From Methylotenera_A sp046594885 (GTDB lineage: Bacteria; Pseudomonadota; Gammaproteobacteria; Burkholderiales; Methylophilaceae): a stretch of 33,556 bases of DNA. The number at the start of each line of letters is the position of its first letter. Position 1 is the stretch's first letter. Location: positions 1-33,556 of the forward strand of contig JBKJRD010000019.1 in the NCBI GenBank assembly GCA_046594885.1. The letters are read 5' to 3'. Shown here one piece after another: positions 15,093-23,603 of the stretch. The position numbers were made by a program, and so were the translations under genes. A model generated the notes under the pieces. That model saw only the letters and a program-made list of their open reading frames with translations, was not told the origin of the DNA and ran no database searches.

Positions 15093-17051
15093 TTAAGCTA
15101 CTTTTACCTCTAGCTCATGTTCAAAAGCTAAGGCATTACCCATATGCTGGCGCAATACTTTTAAATCTGTCATTTGCGCACGAATGCTTTTTTCAATATT
15201 TTCCAGCTCTAAAATGCGGTCTTCCAATGTGTCGGTGGCTTTATAGATGCGCTTAATACTTTCTAAACGGCGACGTAATTGCAATTGATGCTCGCGCACT
15301 TGCGATTCCATCGGCGCAATCACCGCTTTTAACCAATTTTCCACATCGCGATTGGCCACTTCGTATACATGAATCACACGACTGGCTAAGGTTTCAAAAA
15401 ACTTAGTGGTTAAGGTCATTTTTTCATTGGCTATCATATTAAAAGCGGTATTAAACTGCTCTTTGTACGCGCGCTCTAACTTAGCCAACTCTTTTTGATA
15501 GCGCAAAGTTGAAAAAGCCGGTGGCTCTGATTTACGTAAACCATGCTCTTTAGAAAACTTGTCATACATCACGTCCATCATTTTTTTGATTTCATCAATT
15601 TGTGCATCAGATGAGACTAGACGACCTTTTAAGTCCGAGAAAAAGTGATCCATCGCTTCGCGAATAGTTTTAGTAAAGCTGGCTTTAATCATCGTTTCGC
15701 GCGTGGTATGTACGTGCACTTTTAAAGCTTCCATGCCCAATAAAGTAAACAATTTATTGGTTTGTTGCGAAAACACACTGCGTAAAGCCTGAAAGCGCTG
15801 CAAGCCTTTTTCAAAGTTTTCTTTATCCACTTTGACTTTATTCATCATGTGTTCAACAACGTCTTCGTTTTTGCCACGCAAACCACGCAGCTCTTCAAGC
15901 TGATCAATCACGCCAGATACGCGAGATTCTAGAATCATATTAGAATTGGCGATTAAATCTTCAATTTCGTTTTTGGTGTTATCACGAACGATTTCTTTTT
16001 TAGATGGAATCAATTCATCTGACAGGGCTTTTTCAAGCGCAGGCAAACGGCTTTGCGCTAATAAAGCTTCATCACCATTAATTTTAGCCAGCAAGCCTTT
16101 TTGTGCAGAAGTAGGAAAAATTTGATTATTTTCTAAACCCAGTAATTCAGCGCTGGTTTTAATTTGCTTGTTAATCTCTTTTTCAATGTCTTTTTCGTTC
16201 TTTAACTCGTCCCACAGGCCATCGATTTTATTTAATACGGCTAAACGGCCTTTTTGTTTCCAACGCGTGCCGCTGATATATTGGCGCCACACATCAATTT
16301 CAGATTTAGTCACACCTGTATCGGCGGCCAAAATAAACAGCACTGCATGCGCATTTGGCAACATATTGAGCGTTAACTCTGGCTCTGTACCAATTGCATT
16401 TAAGCCTGGCGTATCTAATATGACCAAGCCTTGTTCCAGCAAAGGATGTGGAAAATTAATCATGGCATAGCGCCAGCATGGAATATCAATGCTACCGTCT
16501 TTGTTTAAACCCATCGCATCGTCTGCGCTGTTTGGATCATAAAGCCCAAATTTTTCGGCTTCTTCAGCGGTGACGCGCTTAGTACTGCTGACTTCTTTAA
16601 ATGCTGCAACCATGCTGTCATTATTATCGACATCAAACTCGACTACCTTCCATTCATCTGGGTAGCGTTTATATTCAGTGGTGGTTGCGTCTGATGAGCG
16701 TGTTTCAATGGGCAACATGGAGATACAAGTTGGTTTTGTAGCGTCATACAGCAACTCGGTTGGGCACATGGTGGTGCGACCTGCGCTTGAAGGCAGGAGG
16801 CGCTGACCATAATCTGCAAAGAAGATCGCGTTAATTAACTCTGATTTACCGCGTGAGAATTCGGCCACAAAGGCCACATTCAATTTATCTTCGCGCAAAC
16901 GCTCTAATAAATTGGTAATACGCTGATCAATTTGCGCGTCGTTTAGCTCTTGCTCGTTTAACCAACTACGATAATCACAAATGCTATCAACCAGCGCTTT
17001 CCGCCACTCGGAATACGCTGCAAATTGATGCGCCAGTTTATTTTCTGCCAT
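15093..17051 (-). CDS. Dynamin-like large GTPase
   Basis: A 652-residue dynamin-family GTPase. I start at ATG 17049-17051 because TGGGGA lies about 6 nt upstream; the in-frame GTG at 17063 overlaps that site. P-loop: FVAEFSRGKS (61-70), with the GKSELINAIF continuation of dynamins. The switch I threonines are in SSAGRTTMCPTE (88-99), G3 is DTPG (213-216) and G4 is NKID (274-277). After the GTPase domain the protein is almost all helix, rich in Glu/Lys, with long coiled-coil stretches (about 355-420 and 570-640) fit for a stalk. There is no membrane helix. Bacterial dynamins act in membrane remodelling or repair, in chromosome-associated roles (CrfC/YjdA) or in phage defence; nothing here decides between these. 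It is monocistronic, between rpoH and DUF971. Confidence 0.92.
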   Translation of the reverse strand: MAENKLAHQFAAYSEWRKALVDSICDYRSWLNEQELNDAQIDQRITNLLERLREDKLNVAFVAEFSRGKSELINAIFFADYGQRLLPSSAGRTTMCPTELLYDATKPTCISMLPIETRSSDATTTEYKRYPDEWKVVEFDVDNNDSMVAAFKEVSSTKRVTAEEAEKFGLYDPNSADDAMGLNKDGSIDIPCWRYAMINFPHPLLEQGLVILDTPGLNAIGTEPELTLNMLPNAHAVLFILAADTGVTKSEIDVWRQYISGTRWKQKGRLAVLNKIDGLWDELKNEKDIEKEINKQIKTSAELLGLENNQIFPTSAQKGLLAKINGDEALLAQSRLPALEKALSDELIPSKKEIVRDNTKNEIEDLIANSNMILESRVSGVIDQLEELRGLRGKNEDVVEHMMNKVKVDKENFEKGLQRFQALRSVFSQQTNKLFTLLGMEALKVHVHTTRETMIKASFTKTIREAMDHFFSDLKGRLVSSDAQIDEIKKMMDVMYDKFSKEHGLRKSEPPAFSTLRYQKELAKLERAYKEQFNTAFNMIANEKMTLTTKFFETLASRVIHVYEVANRDVENWLKAVIAPMESQVREHQLQLRRRLESIKRIYKATDTLEDRILELENIEKSIRAQMTDLKVLRQHMGNALAFEHELEVKVA

Positions 17052-17332
17052 TATCGTCCCCACGCCTTGTGCTTCATGCCAGCACTTAATATCAAATCTT
17101 ACAGAATTTGATTGCTAAATTGCTTTAAAACAGACTCTTTATACTTAAATCAACTGTATCACAACATTGATATTATTTAAATTAATCAACGCTACTATGC
17201 TGTTTAATTCATTTAGTTTCTGATGAAAGGCTTATTTTTAAACATAAACGGTTATTTTGACGGTTATTTTGTGGTTAAAACCGCTAATTTGTTAGCTGCA
17301 AACCATGTTCTGTTATCATTATTAACTCAATT

Positions 17333-17743
17333 ATGCTCACTTTACCAATGACTGATACTGACTCCTATTCTCCTCACCAAAGCGCTCCGCGCCCAATTGA
17401 TATTCGCCTGCATCAAGCATCACGGTTATTAGAAATTAAGTTTGATAACAATACCGAATGCAAACTATCGATTGAGTTTTTGCGCGTCTATTCACCCTCT
17501 GCAGAAGTGCGTGGCCATGGCGCTGGGCAAGAAACGCTGCAAATCGGTAAAGAAGATGTCAATATTAGCGCCATCGAACCAGTGGGTAATTATGCAGTCA
17601 AGTTAGTGTTTACAGACGGCCATGATACAGGCTTATATTCATGGGATTATTTATACGAAATGGCCAAAAATTATGACGCGATGTGGCAAGATTATATTGC
17701 CAAGCTTGAAATGGCTGGCCACAAACGTAAGCAGAATGTTTAA
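17333..17743 (+). CDS. DUF971 (GBBH-like N-terminal domain) protein
   Basis: A 136-residue protein, with an alternative start at the ATG 17351 giving 130 residues; neither start has a clear ribosome site. It contains a single DUF971 domain: PIDIRLHQASRLLEIKF, FLRVYSPSAEVRGHG, VGNYAVKLVFTDGHDTGLYS and WDYLYEMAKNY. The same fold occurs as the N-terminal domain of gamma-butyrobetaine hydroxylase and in proteins linked to Fe-S metabolism. As a stand-alone protein it is commonly placed beside ubiE in betaproteobacteria, as here (9 bp gap), so it is likely cotranscribed with the ubiquinone genes. Its own function is not established. Confidence 0.9.
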   Translation: MLTLPMTDTDSYSPHQSAPRPIDIRLHQASRLLEIKFDNNTECKLSIEFLRVYSPSAEVRGHGAGQETLQIGKEDVNISAIEPVGNYAVKLVFTDGHDTGLYSWDYLYEMAKNYDAMWQDYIAKLEMAGHKRKQNV

Positions 17744-17752
17744 GGAATAAAT

Positions 17753-18490
17753 ATGACTGATAAGACAACGCATTTTGGATATAAAACGGTTAATGAACCG
17801 ATTAAACAGCAAAAAGTGGGCGAAGTATTCCATTCTGTTGCCAGTAAATATGATGTGATGAACGATGTCATGTCTGCAGGTTTGCATCGCGTGTGGAAGC
17901 GTTTTGCAGTGGATGTGAGTGGCGTTAACCTAGGCGATAAAGTGCTGGATATCGCAGGTGGCAGTGGCGATTTATCTAAACTATTTGCCAAAAAAGTCGG
18001 CACAACTGGCGAAGTAATATTAACCGATATTAATGCATCCATGCTTGCCGTTGGGCGCGACCGCATGATTGATGCTGGGCTTAATGTGCCTGCTATGCAA
18101 TGCAACGCAGAACAACTGCCTTTTGCCGATAATAGTTTTGACTGTGTGATTGTGGCGTTTGGGTTGCGCAATATGACACATAAAGATATCGCGTTAAAAG
18201 AAATGCAGCGTGTGCTAAAAGTGGGCGGCAGATTGCTGGTTTTAGAGTTTTCTAAAGTGTGGCAACCATTAGAAAAATTATATGATGTGTATTCGTTTAA
18301 GCTACTACCTTTCATGGGTAAATTAATCGCTAAAGATGCACAAAGCTATCAATATTTAGCTGAAAGCATTCGCATGCACCCAGACCAAGAAACGCTTAAA
18401 CAAATGATGATGGATGCGGGATTAAGCCAAGTGGATTATCATAATTTAAACGCTGGTGTAGTTGCGCTACACAAGGGCTACAAGACCTAA
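17753..18490 (+). CDS. ubiE: Ubiquinone/menaquinone methyltransferase UbiE
   Basis: SAM-dependent C-methylation of 2-polyprenyl-6-methoxy-1,4-benzoquinol (and demethylmenaquinol). It has 245 residues. The ribosome site AAGGAA is just upstream of the ATG. The start HFGYKTVNEPIKQQKVGEVFHSVASKYD is a UbiE signature. The SAM site is KVLDIAGGSGDLS (63-75), motif II is in DCVIVAFGLRNMTH, and LKVGGRLLVLEFSKV follows. It is the second gene of the DUF971-ubiE-ubiJ-ubiB cluster. Confidence 0.97.
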   Translation: MTDKTTHFGYKTVNEPIKQQKVGEVFHSVASKYDVMNDVMSAGLHRVWKRFAVDVSGVNLGDKVLDIAGGSGDLSKLFAKKVGTTGEVILTDINASMLAVGRDRMIDAGLNVPAMQCNAEQLPFADNSFDCVIVAFGLRNMTHKDIALKEMQRVLKVGGRLLVLEFSKVWQPLEKLYDVYSFKLLPFMGKLIAKDAQSYQYLAESIRMHPDQETLKQMMMDAGLSQVDYHNLNAGVVALHKGYKT

Positions 18491-18509
18491 ATTCAGCAGA
18501 ATCTTCGAT

Positions 18510-19112
18510 ATGTTAAAACCATTCATTACCCGTTTCTTACAACATATTACCCAGCAAAATAGCTGGTCAAGGCCATACTTAACCCTTTTTTCGGGCAAAG
18601 TTTTACAGTTTGATTTTTCGCTTTTTAAAGCGCATTTGATTATTCTGGAAGACGGCAGTTTAAGCTTAGCTGTTGACACAGCAATAGCTGATGCCATTAT
18701 TCATTTACCGCCAAGCTTAGTCATGCGTTTATTGGCACGCGATGAAGCGGCTAAAATGCAAATTAAAATTGATGGCGACTCGCATTTAGCCACCGAATTT
18801 AGCAAAGTTTTGCAGCAAATGCGCTGGGATTATGAAGAAGATTTAAGTCATTTAATGGGTGATATGACAGCCAATAAAGTGGTTGCTGGTGGCCAAAAAA
18901 TAGCGCAAGAAGCCAAAAAACAAACGGTTAATTTGGCCGAAATGTTAAGCGAATACTGGCAGGAGGAAAAACCTGTTATCGCCAAAAAATGGCAGGTTGA
19001 ACAGTTTGTGCAAGAAATTGATAGCCTTAAAAGTGACATGGCGCGCTTTGAAAAAAAACTACAAAAAATAACGCTTGTAATCGCAAATTCTGCAGAAAGC
19101 CATACTGATTAA
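18510..19112 (+). CDS. ubiJ: Ubiquinone biosynthesis accessory factor UbiJ (SCP2 domain)
   Basis: A 200-residue protein that in E. coli pairs with UbiK and helps organise the soluble Ubi complex by binding hydrophobic intermediates. I start at ATG 18510; the longer frame to 18462 overlaps the ubiE 3' end and is not conserved-looking. The N-terminal half is an SCP2-like lipid-binding fold (PYLTLFSGKVLQFDF, LEDGSLSLAVD, DGDSHLATEFSKVL). The C-terminal part (about 150-195) is a Glu/Lys-rich helix fit for a coiled coil. The stop codon TAA overlaps the ubiB ATG (TAATG), indicating translational coupling, and the position between ubiE and ubiB is the canonical one. Confidence 0.92.
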   Translation: MLKPFITRFLQHITQQNSWSRPYLTLFSGKVLQFDFSLFKAHLIILEDGSLSLAVDTAIADAIIHLPPSLVMRLLARDEAAKMQIKIDGDSHLATEFSKVLQQMRWDYEEDLSHLMGDMTANKVVAGGQKIAQEAKKQTVNLAEMLSEYWQEEKPVIAKKWQVEQFVQEIDSLKSDMARFEKKLQKITLVIANSAESHTD

Positions 19113-20689
19113 TGCACTATTTTCGTTTACTCATCATTATATTTATCCTATTAAAATTTGGATTAGACGAATTTATCAGTGAGCATATTAAACTTAAGCC
19201 GCTACACCAATGCATTAAGGTTTTGTTTTTTTGGCGTAATACCACACTGTCTAAAGGGGTGCGTTTACGATTAGCACTAGAGAAACTTGGTCCGCTATTT
19301 GTCAAATTTGGGCAAATGCTCTCTACACGGCGCGATTTATTGGCACCCGATGTGGCCAATGAACTGGCAAAACTACAAGACCAAGTGCCGCCTTTTGCGT
19401 TTTCTGAGGTACAAAAAAGCATTGAAACCGCATTTGAATTGCCATTAAGCCGAGTTTACAGCCAGTTTGAACCGATTGCCGTTGCCAGTGCATCGGTAGC
19501 GCAAGTGCATTTTGCTGTGTTGCCCAATGGTCAGCCTGTGGCCGTCAAAGTATTAAGGCCAGGAATTGCTAAAGTCATTTTTCAAGATTTACAGCTTTTA
19601 AAATCGCTGGCGTGGTTGTTACAAGTGGTTTCGAGTGAGGGCAAGCGTTTAAAACCTTTAGAGGTAGTCGATGAATTTGCCCGACATACCAAACATGAAT
19701 TGGATTTGACCTTAGAAGCCGCTAACTGCAGCCAATTAGCACGCAACTTCGCCGAAAATGATGGCATTAGATCGCAACTGTTAATACCCGATGTGTATTG
19801 GGATTATTGCCGTAAAGAAGTGATGACCATGCAACGTATGGTTGGCACGCCAATAAGTCAAATTGATGTGCTGCGCGCAAAAGGTATTGATATAACCAAA
19901 CTGGCGCATGATGGCGTTGAAATATTTTTTACGCAGGTATTTAAAGATGGATTTTTTCATGCGGACATGCATCCAGGCAATATTCAAGTAGCGGACGAGG
20001 GGCCAGATAAAGGTAAATATATTGCGCTAGATTTTGGCATTATGGGTAGTTTGAATGACACCGATAAATATTATCTTGCGCGCAATTTTCTGGCTTTTTT
20101 TAATCGCGATTATCGCGATGTCGCCATCGCACATATCGAATCTGGCTGGGTGCCAAAAGACACCAATATTGAAGAGCTAGAGACAGCCGTGCGCGCTATT
20201 TGCGAACCTATTTTTGACAAACCGTTAAAAGATATTTCTTTTGGGCGCACGCTACTGAGCTTATTTCAAATGTCGCGTCGTTTTGGCGTGGTGATTCAGC
20301 CGCAGCTAGTATTGCTACAAAAAACGCTGCTCAATATTGAAGGATTAGGCCGTGATTTAGACCCAAATATTGACTTGTGGCAAACCGCTAAGCCATTTTT
20401 AAACCGCTGGATGAGTGAGCAAGTTGGCTGGCGCAGTATGGTGAACACATTCAAAAAAGAGTTGCCGTTTATCTTTAAAAATACACCGCAAATGCCGCGT
20501 CTAATCCATCAGTTGCTCAGCCAGCAAACGTTTGCAGAGCAAGATATGCCATTGCGACAATCGTTAGATGCGCTGATTAAAGCACAACGCAAACAAGCCT
20601 ATTGGCAGAAAATATTAACGCTGGTGATTGCGATACTGTTAATTTCGCAGTTCATCACGCTTTTTGTATTCGGACTTAACCCTACTTAA
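19112..20689 (+). CDS. ubiB: Ubiquinone biosynthesis regulatory kinase-like protein UbiB
   Basis: An atypical kinase of the ADCK/COQ8 family that supports ubiquinone synthesis at the inner membrane, with ATPase rather than protein-kinase activity in studied members. It has 525 residues. The family-defining KxGQ motif is VKFGQMLSTRRDLL (K65, Q68), followed by the Ala-rich loop in VASASVAQVHFA, the lysine in VAVKVLRPG, the catalytic HADMHPGNI and the DFG-like ALDFGIMG. The C-terminus has a hydrophobic anchor (about 498-522, LVIAILLISQFITLFVFGL). The start overlaps the ubiJ stop. A hairpin lies 24-47 bp after the stop. Confidence 0.96.
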   Translation: MHYFRLLIIIFILLKFGLDEFISEHIKLKPLHQCIKVLFFWRNTTLSKGVRLRLALEKLGPLFVKFGQMLSTRRDLLAPDVANELAKLQDQVPPFAFSEVQKSIETAFELPLSRVYSQFEPIAVASASVAQVHFAVLPNGQPVAVKVLRPGIAKVIFQDLQLLKSLAWLLQVVSSEGKRLKPLEVVDEFARHTKHELDLTLEAANCSQLARNFAENDGIRSQLLIPDVYWDYCRKEVMTMQRMVGTPISQIDVLRAKGIDITKLAHDGVEIFFTQVFKDGFFHADMHPGNIQVADEGPDKGKYIALDFGIMGSLNDTDKYYLARNFLAFFNRDYRDVAIAHIESGWVPKDTNIEELETAVRAICEPIFDKPLKDISFGRTLLSLFQMSRRFGVVIQPQLVLLQKTLLNIEGLGRDLDPNIDLWQTAKPFLNRWMSEQVGWRSMVNTFKKELPFIFKNTPQMPRLIHQLLSQQTFAEQDMPLRQSLDALIKAQRKQAYWQKILTLVIAILLISQFITLFVFGLNPT

Positions 20690-20712
20690 CACGTAATTTA
20701 TAGCAAAAAACT

Positions 20713-20736
20713 CAATATATTCTCAAAAATATATTG
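20713..20736 (+). terminator. AT-rich hairpin after ubiB, weak terminator candidate
   Basis: CAATATAT (20713-20720) and ATATATTG (20729-20736) form an 8-bp stem with an 8-nt loop. It is AT-rich and has no U-run, so it may be inefficient. An ACTTAACC repeat follows at once (20738-20745). Confidence 0.4.
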
Positions 20737-20771
20737 TACTTAACCATTAATTGAGTATCATTTTCTGCGCA

Positions 20772-20821
20772 GCATTCGTCATAAAATGTGCTGGGGTGAT
20801 GCGAGTTGCAATGCAAGCATC
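20772..20821 (+). promoter_or_regulatory. Two adjacent hairpins in the symporter leader
   Basis: The first dyad is CAGCA near 20772 with TGCTG at ~20790. The second is GATGC (20798-20802) with GCATC (20817-20821), enclosing TTGC (20806-20809) with GCAA (20813-20816) around an AAT loop and a GAG bulge. They lie about 60-110 nt before the GTG of the symporter. I do not recognise a known riboswitch consensus. It may be an RNA control element or chance. Confidence 0.4.
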
Positions 20822-20879
20822 AGATATGAGTAAGTTCGCAAGTGTTAAATCCCGCTAAATAGTATTCAAGGATAGTATT

Positions 20880-22310
20880 GTGCTTATTTGGTTTGTTGCT
20901 ATCTACCTACTAATCTCAATCGGCATCGGCCTGGTTGCAGCAACACGCGTGCACAACACAAAGGACTATGCAGTTGCGGGTCGCCATTTGCCTTTACCAG
21001 TGGTCATGGCAACCGTTTTTGCGACATGGTTTGGTGCTGAAGCCGTATTTGGCGTTTCAGCCACCTTTGTGCAAGAAGGTTTAAATGGTGTAGTAGCTGA
21101 CCCATTTGGCTCCAGCATGTGCTTGATTATTGCCGGTTTTTTCTTTTCCACCCAGCTCTACAAACTCAACATTATTACGTTAGGTGATTTTTACCGCATG
21201 CGTTACAACCGCACGGTTGAAGTATTGACTACGATTGCCATCGTTGTGTCATATTTAGGCTGGGTTGCTGCGCAAATTAAGGCGCTAGGCCTGATTTTTA
21301 ATATGATTACGCATGGCGCAGTTAGTGAAGAAATGGGTATGATTATTGGCACGACCATTGTGTTAACTTACACCACATTAGGCGGCATGTTATCGGTGGC
21401 GATACTGGATTTTGTGCAGATGATTGTAGTGATTGGGGGCTTACTCTACATAGGCAATATTGTTTCTGGCATGACTGGCGGCGTAGCACCTGTGATTGAA
21501 CATGCAAGAGCCGCTGGCAAACTGGATTTTTTTCCAAAAGGCAGCGATATTTGGGTATGGATTACATTTCTGGGCGGCTGGGTCACCATGATGCTAGGCA
21601 GCATTCCGCAACAAGATGTTTTTCAGCGCATCACATCGGCTAAAAGTGCAAAAATTGCCCTGTGGGGCTCAATTTTAGGCGCAAGCGTTTACTTCTGTTT
21701 CACCTTTGTACCCATGTTTATTGCTTACGCATCAACGTTAGTAGACCCTGCGCTATTCGGCAAACTGGTGCAAGAAGATTCTCAGCGCGTGTTACCAACA
21801 CTGGTATTAACGCATACGCCGTTGTTGGCTCAAGCCATTTTCTTTGGTGCTGTACTATCGGCGATTATGAGTTGCTCGTCTGCTACTCTACTTGCGCCAT
21901 CCATCAGTTTTGCAGAAAATATCGTCAAAGCCTATGTGCCCAATATGAATGACGCTGCATTTTTAAAAGTGATGCGGCTATGTTTGGTTGGCTTTGCATT
22001 GTGCGTACTGCTGTATGCATTAAACTCAGAATTAACCATTTTTGGCATGGTTGAATCAGCCTATAAAATCACACTGGCAGGCGCATTTATTCCATTAGTT
22101 TTTGGTGCATTTTGGAAGCGTTCAACCAGCCAAGGCGCCATGGCTGCCATTATCGGCGGTATTGGTAGCTGGCTAATGATTGAATTAACGCTGGGTGAAG
22201 CAAGCTTAGTTCCACCGCAGTTAATTGGTTTGGCGGTGAGTACATCAGCGATGATTATTGGCTCGTTATTACCGCAAAAATTGGGTGTTGTTTATATGCA
22301 TGAAAGTTAA
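20880..22310 (+). CDS. Sodium:solute symporter (SSS family), substrate unknown
   Basis: A 476-residue, 12-13-helix secondary transporter of the SSF/SSS family. The GTG at 20880 is chosen for AAGGA about 7 nt upstream and because the first helix begins at once (MLIWFVAIYLLISIGIG). Family hallmarks: the first loop TKDYAVAGRHLPLPVVMAT, the unwound TM1 region WFGAEAVFGVSATF, LGDFYRMRYNRTVEVL, and a conserved C-terminal core (CSSATLLAPSISFAENIVK; IPLVFGAFWKR). These resemble the proline/pantothenate/solute importers, but neither sequence nor context fixes the substrate. It is convergent with the glycosyltransferase gene, with only 7 bp between the stops, and has a structured leader. Confidence 0.93.
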   Translation: MLIWFVAIYLLISIGIGLVAATRVHNTKDYAVAGRHLPLPVVMATVFATWFGAEAVFGVSATFVQEGLNGVVADPFGSSMCLIIAGFFFSTQLYKLNIITLGDFYRMRYNRTVEVLTTIAIVVSYLGWVAAQIKALGLIFNMITHGAVSEEMGMIIGTTIVLTYTTLGGMLSVAILDFVQMIVVIGGLLYIGNIVSGMTGGVAPVIEHARAAGKLDFFPKGSDIWVWITFLGGWVTMMLGSIPQQDVFQRITSAKSAKIALWGSILGASVYFCFTFVPMFIAYASTLVDPALFGKLVQEDSQRVLPTLVLTHTPLLAQAIFFGAVLSAIMSCSSATLLAPSISFAENIVKAYVPNMNDAAFLKVMRLCLVGFALCVLLYALNSELTIFGMVESAYKITLAGAFIPLVFGAFWKRSTSQGAMAAIIGGIGSWLMIELTLGEASLVPPQLIGLAVSTSAMIIGSLLPQKLGVVYMHES

Positions 22311-22317
22311 TAGCGGT

Positions 22318-23601
22318 TTATTCACTTTTAGCTGCATAATCAGCCAATGCCCGCTGCATAATTTCAAGGCGTTTTTCGTGCATATTTTTATGTGTCATAT
22401 GGCTTACCGCCTCTACACAAGCGCTGCTTAAATTCACCAAAGCCTGTCTATTTTGAATCATTTCAATTAATTGATTTTTCAAACTATTGATGTCATTCGT
22501 TTTAAAAAAGTAACCCGTTTTTTGGTTCTGTACACACTGCATTAAACCAGCAGTGTCTGCACACAAAATGGGCAAAGCTTGAGAAAACGCGTCAAATACA
22601 TTTCTTGGTTGTTCGTCGGACAAACTAGGCACCACCATTAAATCGTAACCATGTAACAGATTAAAAAAATCCGAACCATATTTTACAATACCGCGCAATT
22701 TGATAATGTGTTGCTTATTATTGGCTTGAATCAGTTGCTCGCATTGCAACACTAAGGGGCCATCGCCAATGATATCTAAAGTTAACTGATAGCCTTCATC
22801 AAGCAACTCATTTACCGCTTCAATCAGCAGCAATACGCCTTTTTCAACCACTAAGCGACCTGCAAATACGAGTTTAATTGGCTCAGCCATTTGGTTGGTT
22901 TTTGCTTCAATTAATCTAGCCAATAATTCAGGCTTAACAATATTGTCTGCATCTATCCAAGTGGCAGGGATCACAAAGCCTTTATGCTGTTGATTACCTA
23001 ATAAGGTTTTTTTATACGCTGCTTGCGTAAATGTACTTAAATTGGCACTTTGTACGCACCACTTATTCAAATACTCACAAATATTAGCGCGTATCTTCTG
23101 CTTAAAGCTAGCTTGTTGTCCATTCGGTATACGCCAAAAGGCTGATTCAACATTGATAAAATGAAAGCGCTTTTTAAAGAGTAACATTGGACAAATAAAC
23201 CACGCTTCTGGAAAAGGCCAACTGGCCACACCGCTATGCACGATTTGCGCTTTATCTACTTCTTGCCAAATAACGCTAGCCGTTTTTGGCAACATCCATA
23301 TGCCGTGCAATGTATTTTTAGGTTTTGTCATCATCACAAAGCGCACGTTTTTTAAAGCAGGATGGTTGTCGATTTCCACCGCATCAGCATGTGGCACTTC
23401 ATCTGAAAAGTAAGATATAAGCGTTAAATTTTCAATATAGTTGGTATGCTCGATTAAATCCTTTGCCCATGCCAATGAGATACACCGCGCATTATTGGCG
23501 TTGCGCATATACGGCACAGAAAATAAGACCAATAAATACGGATCGGATAATTTAGATGGATACATACTTAAGCGATGCGCATTTTGAACAGCATGAGTCA
23601 T
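22318..23601 (-). CDS. GT4-type glycosyltransferase
   Basis: A retaining GT-B glycosyltransferase of about 427 residues. I choose the ATG 23601, two bases after the mutM stop; a longer frame to 23628 would overlap mutM by 25 bp. The C-terminal Rossmann half is clear: KLVFAGRLVVEKGVLLLIEA, LDIIGDGPLVLQCEQLI, IIKLRGIVKYGSDFFNLLHG and DLMVVPSLSDEQPRNVFDAF. The last corresponds to the nucleotide-sugar-binding E-x7-E motif, but with Asp in place of the second Glu. The N-terminal half (SVPYMRNANNARCISLAWAKDLI) is diverged. Donor and acceptor are unknown. It ends the minus block after mutM, an unusual partner, and no other polysaccharide genes are near. Confidence 0.85.
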   Translation of the reverse strand: MTHAVQNAHRLSMYPSKLSDPYLLVLFSVPYMRNANNARCISLAWAKDLIEHTNYIENLTLISYFSDEVPHADAVEIDNHPALKNVRFVMMTKPKNTLHGIWMLPKTASVIWQEVDKAQIVHSGVASWPFPEAWFICPMLLFKKRFHFINVESAFWRIPNGQQASFKQKIRANICEYLNKWCVQSANLSTFTQAAYKKTLLGNQQHKGFVIPATWIDADNIVKPELLARLIEAKTNQMAEPIKLVFAGRLVVEKGVLLLIEAVNELLDEGYQLTLDIIGDGPLVLQCEQLIQANNKQHIIKLRGIVKYGSDFFNLLHGYDLMVVPSLSDEQPRNVFDAFSQALPILCADTAGLMQCVQNQKTGYFFKTNDINSLKNQLIEMIQNRQALVNLSSACVEAVSHMTHKNMHEKRLEIMQRALADYAAKSE

Positions 23602-23603
23602 TA

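Noticed and set aside
15093..17051. Defence island around the dynamin-like gene
   Set aside because: The neighbours are rpoH and ubiquinone genes, with no restriction, toxin or other defence genes, so a defence role is not supported by context.
18462..18509. Upstream extension of ubiJ
   Set aside because: It overlaps the end of ubiE in another frame and adds residues not seen in the family; ATG 18510 gives the expected N-terminus.
20791..20830. TPP-like GGGGTG string in the symporter leader
   Set aside because: The CTGAGA and GAACCTGA core motifs of a thiamine riboswitch are absent, so the resemblance is only six bases.
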